A program made the translations under genes and the position numbers. From NCBI GenBank assembly GCA_013397935.1, contig VZRN01005629.1, positions 186,001 to 250,000 on the forward strand: 64,000 nt of DNA, written 5' to 3'. Position 1 is the stretch's first letter; every line of letters starts with the position of its first letter. Below are positions 1 to 12,400 of the stretch, piece by piece. This DNA is from Dasyornis broadbenti (lineage: Eukaryota > Chordata > Aves > Passeriformes > Dasyornithidae). The notes beneath the pieces are model-generated. The model was given only the letters and a program-made list of their open reading frames with translations. It made no database searches and was not told the origin of the DNA.

Positions 1-430
1 TAAATTCATGCCTGTTTTGAGGGCCGAAGTTTTTGGGGTCCTCCAAGGTGACCCCAACCATTGTCCATGTTTGTCACAGGGACTAGGCTCTGTCAAGCCG
101 TTGAGAAGCAGAGGCTAAAAGCGTTCACTCTCTGGGGCTGGTTTGTGATGACTCTGACCTTACAGCCCTACTGAGAAGTGATCAGCAATCAAATGTATCA
201 AGGTGCCTGTAGCTGAGCTCTGGTTGGCTCCGTGTGAAATATAGAGCAAATGTCAGTCAACCTCCACATTCAAAAGCAAGTTTTTACCTATTCTTGAGTT
301 TTGTTTGTTTGCTGTTATTATTAATCCAGATCAATCCCAAATCCATATCATACTCGGTAAGAGCCTCTGTGTAGGCTTGTATGGGCTTTTGGAGTAAGTT
401 CTTCAGTGTCTGAGGCTGCTTTAAGCTTAC
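1..430 (-). other. ABCC6 intron 20, start
   Basis: Sequence downstream of the exon 20 donor. I see no further exon with convincing linker or TMD2 coding; the next exons should lie beyond the left edge. Confidence 0.5.
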
Positions 431-494
431 CTAAGGGGTTTCTCCTGAGATGGACCATTTCCAGTGGTGATGGTGTCTTTGGTGTCTCCTATAG
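431..494 (-). CDS. ABCC6: ABCC6 exon 20 (NBD1-TMD2 linker), probable
   Basis: 64 nt between acceptor CACAG at 495-499 and donor AG|GTAAGC. It keeps the frame (enters phase 1, leaves phase 2, like the 76-nt human exon 20). It encodes a polar linker including GDTKDTITTGNGPSQEKP. A second acceptor 6 nt downstream (CTATAG) would remove two codons without shifting frame. The call rests on splice sites and phase, since the linker is not conserved in sequence. Confidence 0.65.
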
Positions 495-3400
495 CTGTGA
501 AACAAATGTATCTTTTTCTAAATGCTTTAGAATCCTGTTTTTTCCTGTATAGCCTTTGAAAGACAGGTGATATAGAGGAAAGATTAATTTTAAAAAATTG
601 TTTCTAAAGGTAGAAATATCAAGGGTGAGGCTTGAAGAATAGCACATATAGTGGGTAATAGTTTACTGCATGATTATTGTCTACTAATCTGCATTCAAGA
701 ACCAATTTTGAGGTGATGAGTGAGCTAATTTGACAGGCATATTTTTCCCCACACAAAGCAACACCTTACTGTGATTGGATTTCTGCTTTAAATGTCCATA
801 ATAAAACAAATGTGATATGAAGGAAACAACTGACTGATAGATCTAGTAAAGAATGATTCCAGTTGTTTTGGATTACCTGGAAAACCAGCGCATGACTTCT
901 CTTCTGCAGTAATGTGTGAACGGAGAAATTCTGCAAAGGTCCCATTTCTCTGGAGGAGTTCTTGGTAGGAACCAGTTTCCTGGATCATTCCATCCACCAG
1001 AAAAACAATGTTATCCACTTGAGGCAAAATGTTAATTGTGTGAGTCACCAGCACACGAGTCTGCTTGAATAAAGAGGGAACAGTTACAATTGTTCTGCTG
1101 TCAGTACTGATATCAGTATTTCAGGATCAAATTTAGGCCTCAAAAATTCATCAGCCTGAATGGAATTTAAGTGTATTTTCTTTTATTTACATTTCTGAGC
1201 ATATTTGAACAGATAATTACATGTAGGAAAGGACATGAAAGTAATTTTTCTCTAGATAAAGTGGCATATTCTGCATTTCTAATATACAATCAAGTCCTTT
1301 GAGTACTCCTTAAGTCTGATACATTCTCCTTAGCCAATCATTCTGTTTCAATGCAATAATTATATTCTGATACTTGCAACCAATCCTCACTGAGAGAAAG
1401 GTATTTATTATCAGGTATGTTTATTTTAACTGGACTTTCTAATGCAAGAAATTACCTGCTTCCTGTTTTCCTTCTATAATATGAATCAAGTGTTTCTTGG
1501 CAATTTATGCTATGAATCCAATAGAGCTGCCCTAGCATCCCTTCTCATTTAACTACATTTATTATCCAGGTTGCTTGATAGCAGAGAAATACCGAGGAAT
1601 AACAAAACACAACTAGTGCAAAAAGAATGGAGGAGAAGTGTTTAAGTAATGAACATTTGGGTGATGAGAACTGTGAGCCTTTGATAAAGGAGTAACCCCT
1701 CTGTTGGAAACATTTCAGGGTCTCTGCTAATTAGAGACATTGTGCAATTGTTTAAAGTTCAGGTTTATAGCACACCTTGTCCTTCAGCAAACCATTGGGT
1801 CCAAGAACACGTTCAAAAATGTGCTGCCCCACATGGGCATCAACAGCTGACAGTGGATCATCAAGCAGGTAAATTGAAGCCTTCTGGTACACGGCCCGAG
1901 CCAGGTTCACTCTCTGCTTCTGCCCTCCAGATAGATTGATTCCCTGGGAAAATGGATTGACTCTCTTTATTCCCAAGCTACAGCATATTTCCCAGCTGTT
2001 GACTCCATTTTAGACTGAGGCTTTATGACTTCCTTATTTTTAAATCAGTGCATCTCCCCCCCCTCCAAATAGGGCTCTTGCAGAGGCAGAGTCTCTTGAA
2101 CAACCCTGCCCTCCTGCAAAAGAGCACCCAAGAATCACCTGGATATGCTGATTTTTGTCTTAAGCATCTCTCATGTCTCTGGTTAGGCTAACTGTCAGAT
2201 TTAAGTTAAATTAAATCATGGCCCAAATTTCCAGAAATTTCTGAGCACCTGCCTCTTGCAAGTTTAGGGTTTTTTGTAAGTGTTTTAAGCAGGACACCTA
2301 AAGCTGTAGCTACTCAGGAAAAGTTGGCCAAAACATAAACCCAAGCCAGTACCTTTTCTCCTATTTCACTCTTCCGCCCTGCAGGGAAGCTCTCCAAATC
2401 AGGGTGCAGTGCACAAGCCTCTGTCACTCTATTGAACCAGGTTTCATCCATCTCTTTCCCAAACAGAATATTATCTTCCACTGAAGCATTTAGAACCCAG
2501 GCTTGCTGGGGGACATAAGCTGCAGTGTCCTATGAAAGTGGAAGAATGTTAGCAAACTTTTCCATAAGCTCGACTTGACACTGTGGGGATCCATCTTTGA
2601 AGAAAAGCTCTCTCAGTTATGGAAATCTGGAATGATCATCACCACTAAGAGTTCTCAGAAGGCTTTGCAAAATAAGAGTCTGCATTTTTATTACCTTTAC
2701 CGGAGAGTAAACAGAGGTGCCGGTACAGGATGCCATTTACCAGTATGACACTTCAGCTCACTGCCAGAGTGGGAAATAGAACTGGACCTTTGAAGTACAG
2801 TTCCAGCTCCTATTCCCCAAGTTTAGGCTCATCTGAGAGGTCTGCAGCACCTTCAGATAATTCAATGTGGACTGATACATAAAGGCTGTGTTAAAATTCA
2901 GCAGTAAATGGGTTTTCCTCAGGTACCTGATGCCGTGGTTAATACCTTAAGGTTCCTGAAAACAGTCTAATTAGAAGGAAATGCTGAGGGGAAAATTCAC
3001 CTTCATGGTCACGCAACCATCCATGGTCTGTAGCTCACCCAGGAATGCTGCCAGCAGGGAGGACTTGCCAGCACCCACCTGCCCAACCACAGCCAGCAAA
3101 GAGCCCTGGGGCACGGTGAGATCTATGCTGTGGGGAAAAGAACAGTCTCTTACCACATTTTAGATAAACTTTCTGAAAAGAAAGTAAATGTAATTATTAT
3201 CAAAGTTCTTGCTATTGCTTGTGTATGTACGAAGTAAATCCCCTAATTTCATCCCTTCAAAGACATCTCCAACCAGAAAGTCTTTATCCACATCCCCATC
3301 TGAATTTCTTTATCCACATCCCCTCTCTGGAGACAGGCTAGCCCAAAGCATTGGACGTAAAACATACCTGAAGATCAAAACTTTTCAAAGCTTTTCTTTT

Positions 3401-6400
3401 CTAAAATATCAATGCTTTTTGAAATAAGCTTGTAGTAATGTCATATATAACATCTGCATACCATCAGTTCTACTTTTTTGACTTAAATTACTGGCATTTC
3501 ATATTTGGATGAGAAAATTGTTTAAAGTAAACAGTCTGCATATATTAAGTCAACATCCAGATACAGGCACCTTCCCATTTATGTGCTCCCAAACATAAAA
3601 GCAAGATAATGTTTTGTCTGATTTTATAATTTTCAGAATTCAATGCTGAATACGAGGCAAACTCAGAAGCCTCTAGTTAGTCCACCCTGGTTTCACTTAG
3701 GCCCTGAGGAATTAGTTCATTCAGCATCCCCTGACCTACAGAAAGGAGAGATGACTAAGGGTGAGTCTGTACCTTCTAAGACAAGGAGAAGTTTTTGTGC
3801 TCCAGCAAAATGTCCCATTTCTTATGGCAATACTTGTCTGTACTAAGACATGAAGAGAGACACTTGTAAATGCACAGGTAGCTACAGAAACATCCTTATT
3901 TATGTGATTTTATGTTTCAGTGTGTATTTATATTACATAAAATGAACTTTTATTATGAAAAGAAGGGGTAAATTACCAAATTAGATTTCACTATTAGAAA
4001 TAACGAAGCCAGAGGGTAACAGTAAGGGGCAAATATTTTTCTCTCAACTATGGTAGACACCCTAAGTAGAAGCTGAACAAGAGGAGTGCAAACATAAAAG
4101 CTCACCACAGCCGGAAGTGCTTCTGCTTGAGCTCTCAGGATTCAGTTCTTCCAGATTCAGAAAAGCTGCTAAGCGGTTTAAAGAAACTTTGGCCTGAAAG
4201 GAAGCAGCACAGAGAAGAAAATAAGATTTAGAGTAAAAAGGGAGCAAAAACCCCAAAGTGAAGACTCAGTTTGAAGACCCACTTAGAATATTGACTAGGT
4301 GCTATCCTGCAGATGCTGTAGGCTTAAATGGCCAAAGGCAGCTCCTCCTTATTTTACCTGCCTTTATTTCCCCTCAGCTTAGCAAATACCCCGTATCCTT
4401 CCCTGTGCTTCTGGTTCAGTGAAATTGGTACTTTTTCATCCAATTCATCCCGCAATCTTTCCAGTGATTGCTCCTGTACATGAGAATCTGTGACAGTCTT
4501 GGAATGTAAGAGGAAAATTAATGATTTCTGACTGAACAATGAATTGCTCTTCTCTCTGGCCTGGGCAAGCAGGGTTTCCACTGATCCCCTATGGAGATTT
4601 TGCTCCATCTATTCTGATTTCTGTGATTAAAACCAGAACTGGAAGCACCTCTGAGATCTAATGGTGCTTGTGCTGAAGTACAAAAGACTTAGGAGTAATT
4701 CTTGTTGACTCTTTTGTCAATATAAAGGAGCTTTTCTGAAAGCAAAGTACCTTCAGCAGCAAGCCTCGCACTTCACCGTTTCACAGTGGCAATTAAATAG
4801 CTGATGTGCAGAGCCCTAAGAAATCCCTACCTTTACCTCTCAATGGTGATATGTAAAAAACCCTTATGGCCAAAAGAAGAGGAACGGGGCCTGCAGTTAA
4901 CCTGGACAGCAGCGTTGATGGAGAAGGGCAGGAAGGAGTGGGCAGTATTGAGGATGTTGATCAGTGTTAAGGACACAAAGGCCTTCTCAGCATCCAACAC
5001 ATGGGTGTTGTCCACCAGGGTGTAGACAGCAAACATGACAAATGTGATCTGAAAGGGAGCAAAGGAAAAGCAAAACATTTGCTTCAGAATGGTTCAAGGG
5101 TGGCAGGCCCTTCCTCAAGACTCTGAACCCCATTTGGTTAAATCCATGCAATCCCCTCCAGGTGCCTGCAGGTACTACAGGCAAAGGTCTGGCATGTTGA
5201 TGACAGAACCAAGTCTGACAATTTGATGTTTGTTCTGCTTTAGGGAGCTTGGTGCTGCAGCCACAGAAATTCCTGTGAGATCTCCAGCCCCTCCTGGCAG
5301 ATACAATTTTTAGCTGTCCTAGACAAAAAATCTGTCCAGCCAGGAGCACAAAGAGAAATGGAAGTAATAGCATGTGTTTTATGTAGGAAAGTGATCCACT
5401 CACCAGGAAAGTTGATGAATGGAAAGAAACTAGGGATGCTGAGAAGAGAATCTGGGATCTTTTTAAGGCCTGAAGTTCTTGCTTTCGGATTCCAACCACT
5501 TTCTCCATGAAGGTTTTCTCCCAGCCATACAGTTTGATTACTTTAATGTCACTGAGAATGGCATTGGTGAGTTTGGCCCTTTCATCCTTATGTTTCATCT
5601 GGGTTTCCTGTAATAAATGTTTGAGTTTTATCATTTAATGGGTTGAATGTTTAATGGTGCAATTATTCTGAAGAAAAGTACCTTATTCCTGCCTCCAAGT
5701 CCTGAATAAATTTCCCTGCAGTTGAGCTGTGTATATTGTTTTGCTTATTAATCTTCTAGGCTGGGAAATATTTTATGTTTCATCTTCAGAGCTTTCTTTT
5801 TACTGGCAGTACATAAAAACAACAGAAAAGTTGGGCAAACGTGATAAAAGACTGAACATGCAAGAGCTTATGCTAAATTTCAAAAAACTCTGCAAGCTGC
5901 AAATCCTCCTATATTATTTCAGACAGTCATGATAAGCATGAATAAGAAATATAAGCCATCACGTAACTCAGTAAACCGCTCCATTTTTATGAAGCAAAAT
6001 GTACCTGAAACTGACTCCTCTTCTTGGTGATCACGAAATTCAGAGGCAAAAGAAAAAGGAATACAGCAATTGCAGTCAAGGCAGATGGCCCTAGAAGCTG
6101 CCAGGACAGAAAAGGAAAGAGAAGGAACTTCTGGTGATGACAGGAAAAGACTGTTTCTCATTCCCCTTGCTTACCTTCCCTCTTATTTGAATTTGTACAT
6201 AACATCCCTCTGACTAAGCCTTTACTCTCATCTTGCCTTTGCCTTTCCTGGGAATTGTGCTCCCTAAGCACTGTGGATTGTTAACTCTGCAGGCAGGATA
6301 ACTCCTGTCATCAGGCTGTGCTGGATTTATTTGCTCCCTTGTTAGGAACTGGAGCAGTGCTGGAGGTGATCCAGAGGCACGCGGGCAATCCAAGCCATTC

Positions 6401-9400
6401 CTGGCTCTTCCCGACCGTCCTTGGATGTGTTCAGTAGGACATCTTGTGGCTGCCCTGAGTAAGTGACCCCAGATAATGTCAGGTTTTCCTTTACTAACAA
6501 ACCCAAACCCTCAACAAACTGTTCTTGCAGCATAGATAACCCAGCTCATCTGCATTTCCGTGGGTGAGATGAAATGGTGCATTATCCTGTGCCGTTATCT
6601 TGGGACAGCTCTTGGACCCCAGGATTCTTCACTTGTGTATCAAAACTTGTTTCTCATGGGTTAGTTACATCTCCCTGAGGATGGCTGGAGAGAGGGGTGG
6701 TGGTGGGCACAGAGAGTTACCAGGATTGTCTGCACAAATGGGCTGTGAACACCAGCAAATAAAGTGCAATAATGCTTCAACCACGTTCAACTTGTCAGCC
6801 TCACTAGAAAAGGGATGATGACTTTTCGACAGTCTGTAACATGGCTACTGATTTGTAGTCTCAGCATCCTGCCAGGCATGAGACACAATCCATCCTGGGT
6901 AGTAAAGGAAGGCCTCAAAGGCCTTTGGAAAACTTCTATGAATCACCTGCCTCTGTAGTGCTCATACTTCCACTTGGTGTGTTGCCAAAAACAGGGACTA
7001 AGAAATAAGGCTCTGCACTGCTGAGAAAATACGATACATTGATTAAAAATGGATGTTTTAGATTGCCATCCATTATTTCTAATTCAGGTTTGGCTCTCTC
7101 CTTGCTAAACTCCTTGATACCTATGAAATTCAAAGTATCCAATACTCTTTTTGAATGTCACGTAACTTTACTTCAAGCTATTTCACTGATCTCGTGGTAA
7201 TCAGGCTTTAGGATGAGGTATGTCAAGTTGATCCTTCAGACCATTGCCCATTATGTTCTGGAGCTATGCCAAGGAGCTGGAACTGGACTTTCAGCCTGCA
7301 CTGGGCCACAACCTTTTGGTTGTAAAGAGAGGTGACAGAGGAAAATCTGAGGCAGGAGTTTATCAGTCAGCTCCAAATAACCATACTCACAGTCTTTTCC
7401 TGAAAGAGACTGAATGCTGAATACACAGGTGAGAAGATGAACTGAAGGATCAGGCAAGGATTCTACATCACTAAAAATATCTTCCAGAAAGAAAAGTGAA
7501 TGCACCATGCTACAGAGCTAAGAAAAACATGGCAATTTAATGTAATTTAAACCAGTAAGTAGAATTTTGAAAGCTCCTTTTCCCTTTGATATTTAGAATA
7601 GAAAGGGATTGATAAATACTGTCATATTTTACCTGCCACAAGAAGACAAAGCAGATGATAATCCGAATAGGAGCCAGCCAGGTCCCATTAAAATAGATAA
7701 TCAGATCCATTAGCTTTTGCACATCAACAGATACCAGGTTAACAATTTCACCTATGGTTGCTGCTTTCCTTGAGGCGTTTGACATAACTAGGATCTAGAA
7801 AGGGCAGAGAAGAAAGAAAGGACATCATCAAACAGCAGTTTTGGTCCAAAAGTCAAACAACTTTCTTTTCCTTGTAAAGAAAGAGGACAAAGAGAGGGAG
7901 ACAATGTAAAATCCCAGGTATTAAAACCAGCTGCTGCCTGGCCCATGTGACTTCACTTTGAGATGAAGCATTTACTCCTTTCCCCAGCCATCATCTACAG
8001 CATAAGAAAGTTTACACAGATTTTTGCTTTTTCCTTTCCTTGGCTTTTCCTTCAGAGGGAAGCTCTGAAAAGCATGTACCTGCCACATGCTGCTCAGAGA
8101 TGAATACAGGACAGCTACATCCCAAAACTAGTTTCTAATGACATCTCCCCTGATATTGCTAAGAACAATGTACAACATCGTAACTACTAATATGGGGCTT
8201 GAGAAAACCCAACACTACAAAATGAGCTGCAGTCTCACCTTTCTGTACACAAGGCCTGTTACTGCAGTTCTCAGCCTCAGCCCCAGGACAAGGCACATGT
8301 ACATATAGCGTTGCTCAAACAGAGTCTGGAGACAACCCAGCAGGAATATGCTGAAGGCATAGAAATAGCCAAGCTGGCTCGGTGTTTCCTTATCTTCAAT
8401 GAACTTCAGGAAAAGGCTGCAAGACAGAGGCAAAATGTTGCTGTATCTGCATGGAACTGATGAAATATCAGACACAGAAATAAACTGGCAGAAATACCAG
8501 TGATTTTCCTGTATTCTCTCTGGCTGAGGTTTATTAGTAAATAGCAGAAGAACTGGAACATATCCTGATTTTTGAAATCTAGCCACTCTTGGTTTTGAAC
8601 CAATCTCTGATCTCAGCATCCTCTCAGGGGAGACCTCATTTTCAGTGTTAAGGATGGCTCCTGATTTTCATGAATTTGTCAGAAATATGCAAAGTGGTAG
8701 CTATAACCTAAGGAAGCCATTGACATTTCCAGAACTTCTCTTAATCTTAATGACTGAGAAAGGATTTTGCCCTTGAAATTATAATGCAATGCTGGTTGGT
8801 GTTGTACCAACAGAATCCACGAAGCATTTTATCAACTAACAAAGCCATTTAAGACGTGTAGGATGCATATCTGTGCTCTTTATTGATCAGGAAACATGCA
8901 GCCTTAAGACTACAGCAAGGGCAAGTGCTGTGATGTAGAGAACCATCAAGTAACTCCCGTTCTAGTGAAGTTGTCACCTAGCTTGGTGCCTCCTGTCCTT
9001 TCCACTGCTGGAATACAGCAGTGCAGACAGTGTGCATAGCTTCGGACAGTCGCTTTGTGGTTTTTCCTCCTGGTTTGGCAGTGGGCTTAGCACAAATGAC
9101 AATTGAGCTCCTTCCATCAGCAAGAGAAGATTTCAAAAGATCAGTGTTTGTGTGTCTGTGGGTGCTGACACACATCTCTGAGCTCATGGACACAGCAATC
9201 TTGTATGTGTGATAGAAATACATTCTAAATATTCACTGACCTTAGTAACTTTGGGATGGAGAACAAGAAGACATCACAGATAACCAAGCAGACAGTGCTG
9301 AGAAGGAAGTAAGTTCCAAACATGCTCCAAAACATTTTCAGTAAGGGCCCACTCTGACTGTGCTTTGATTGCAGTAGAGCCTCTGTCTCCTCAGCTTCTG

Positions 9401-12400
9401 CTATGCCAGTTTCGCTTTTCTGACCCTTTTTAAATTTTACAGACTCCATTTTTCTGAAGGAAGAAGCAATGAGAAAGCTAGCTACAATTTGGAGAAAGCT
9501 CAGAAATTTTGCACTTTCAAAGAATCACTCAATATCTCATGCTGGATCTCATGCTGGATCTCATGCCATGTCCAGTATAAATGTTCCTCAAAAACTGACC
9601 CCTCTCACAGAAAGTTAGTTCTGTGCTTCCAGGAATGGATGTTCTGTAGCAGATTTTAACACTCAAAATCAGATTTTGCACAAAGGGAGTCACACCCCAG
9701 TAGCTGTGAGTGTACCTGCTTAGATCATCTAGAACTGCCCAGTGGAGCCTGTGCTGTGCTTTCCACATCAAGTACTCACTGCTGGCTCCTGCTGTAACAC
9801 TTCTTCCACTCTCTCTCTGCCCAGGCAACAATTTCTTCTGAGGAGTCCTGTTTTCTCACTGGCCACAAGTCATCCACCCCCAAGGCCTGCTGAGAGCCTT
9901 TCCAGAGGAGCCTGGAGGACACAGACTGCAGTCAGGGGAGCCCAGGAGGCTCTGCGGGGTGTGTAGCACTTTCAGAACACAGGGGCATTAACCAGTGCAC
10001 CACAGAGAGCACACAAGAGCTAACTTGCATTACAGCACTACTCAGGACTGTCCTGTCCCAGAATAGACATGAATGTCCAGGAACAGCAGTTCTGCTTTGA
10101 ATCCCTAGGCTATCTTCTGTCAACACCATGGGGATTTGCAAGTCAGCCCTAATTTCTAGTCCATATTGAGAGTCTTAGCCAGTGGAGGGCAAAGTTCAGT
10201 TTAACTTTCTCTGGGCTCAGTGAAATGTAGATGAGACCTGATGACAGTGGACATTAGGCCCAAAGAATGTAATTGTTTCACTTCTGAATGCTCAGCAGCA
10301 TACTGGGCCTATGTCCTCCTCACTGTTTTCCCCTTTCCCAGCATTTGTTACAGCAAGGTCTGGCAGGCAGAGAGGGCTGTAGCTAATGTGCAGTGATCTT
10401 TTGATATTGATGAGATCTAGTTCAAGATTGGGAGGGCACTGGAGGGGTAGTTGGGAGGCAGAAGAGAATTATCTAGAATCACAAATTTGTGTTTTAACTG
10501 TTTTATAAAAGTCAGTTAAATTTTTATGATTTGATCTTGTGAGAATACCTCAAGCCCCCAGAGAAATAATTTAAATCCTCACTCACTAAGCTAACTCAGC
10601 GGCTGAGATATTTCCTACTGGCTGCCATCTACACCCTCACTGATCTCTCATGCTTCTGTTTTTTTCTGACATTGTAGCAAACCCACATCTTCTGTTTTCT
10701 TACCCAGAGAACCACCAGTATGTGATTTTGGATAGAAAACAGCTGCTGGCTTCTGGACACTGATTCTGATGGGAGAGAAAACACATGTGATATTTATATA
10801 TAGAAGAGAGCATGTGTCAAGATGAACATCATTCCCTTCTGTGCTTCCCCAGCAAATGCAATCAAAGAGTTACCGTCCCTCCCCATTCATTCAACCAGAG
10901 AAAGTGTCCAGAGGAGAAGGATCAATGTTGTGGGGGATCAGTGGGATGTGAGATTTTGGAGAATTGGACTTTGGATAACGGACATTGTATAATGTCAGAG
11001 GAAAGAAGAAAATAAAATTCTTCATATCCAAACACATTTGTTTTCTTAAGCACAGAGCTTCTCCATACTCATATCACCAACAGAGCACTGCTGCACAGGA
11101 AAGCAGCAGTAGGGGAAGCAAGAGGAGCCCTATCCACTGGTTTCAGTGACGAAAAACATAAGGGTGGATAGAAGATATTTAGTTTTGAAAAACATACATA
11201 GAGAGACAGAGCTCTGTTATCCCAAATTCTGCCAGATACCTTTTAAAACTGTTAGCTTTTATGCAGAACGATGCATCTAACATCACCTTGATACTCATGT
11301 GCCTGTGTATCCTCATAAATTTAAAATCCCATTTCAACAATGAAGCAAGTTATTAGGAAAAGCTGTCTTACACTTACAGGATCGTTGTCAGCTTTAGAGA
11401 AGAAGGGAGGGTGATCCACTAAGCAGAATAACACAAGTTCTCCCAGCACCAGGGCAGCATAAAGGTAAGTTGTAACATGGTGGAAATGGTCTTCCAGGAA
11501 GCCCTAAGGAGCAGAATACTGGTGAAAATAAGCCAAGAGCCTTCATGTTAAATCAGCAGAGAAAGAACTTCTCATGTTCTACCTCTGCAATAAACGTCCA
11601 TGACAAATATAATGTGTCATTGATCTTTTTTCTCAGCACATATTTTAAGAGAGGAATTTGGTTCTCCCCTTTGCAGTCAATGAGACAAAACCAGCCCTGT
11701 TGTTTAGAGACTTGGTAGCCCTGCACATTAAAGATACGTGATCTCACTTACTCTTTCCAGGGCATGCTGAATTTTGGAACTAGACATCACAAGTGCAGCC
11801 ACTAATGAGAGCAGCCAGTAAATCAATAGGACCCCTGAAGACTGGATGCCCATCATTCTTTCTGCTTGGGTAAGGAACAAGGCAAGGACCTGTGAGGAAG
11901 TACAAATTTGTCCAAATAAATACCTGGTAATGGAATGCCAAACATTGTTATCAAATTAATGAATATGATAGAGAAAAATCAGTTAGCTTCTTGCCCAAAC
12001 ATTTCAAGATGCTCAGAGCTGCAGTATTGTTCCTAAGAGGCTAAAACTGGAAGACTTTATGTGCAATTTTGCACTCAATGTCTCCAGAGAAGGCAAGTAA
12101 TAAAATTACAATTGGACCAACTGCCTGGGAGGATTTAGGCTACGAAGATGCAAAAACAGAAGGGAAGAATAGGCAGTTACTTATTGAACAGAAATCCCAT
12201 TTCACTCTAAACCACACTAAATTGCATACTGTGGTTATGAAAAATGAAATCTTGTCTCATTGTGAGACCTCTTTCTAAACCCTCCTGAAATCTCAGCTCC
12301 TGCCAGATGTGCTCTAGCCACAGTGTCTGTCCCACCTCCAACCCCCTGATGTGTCACACAGCACAGATGCACAAAGTGCCTCCCCAGCCTTCTACTCCCC

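Noticed and set aside
4987..5634. 215-codon minus-strand frame
   Set aside because: It is ABCC6 exon 12 plus read-through of the intron; the consensus donor at 5403 and the in-phase exon 13 acceptor show where coding stops.
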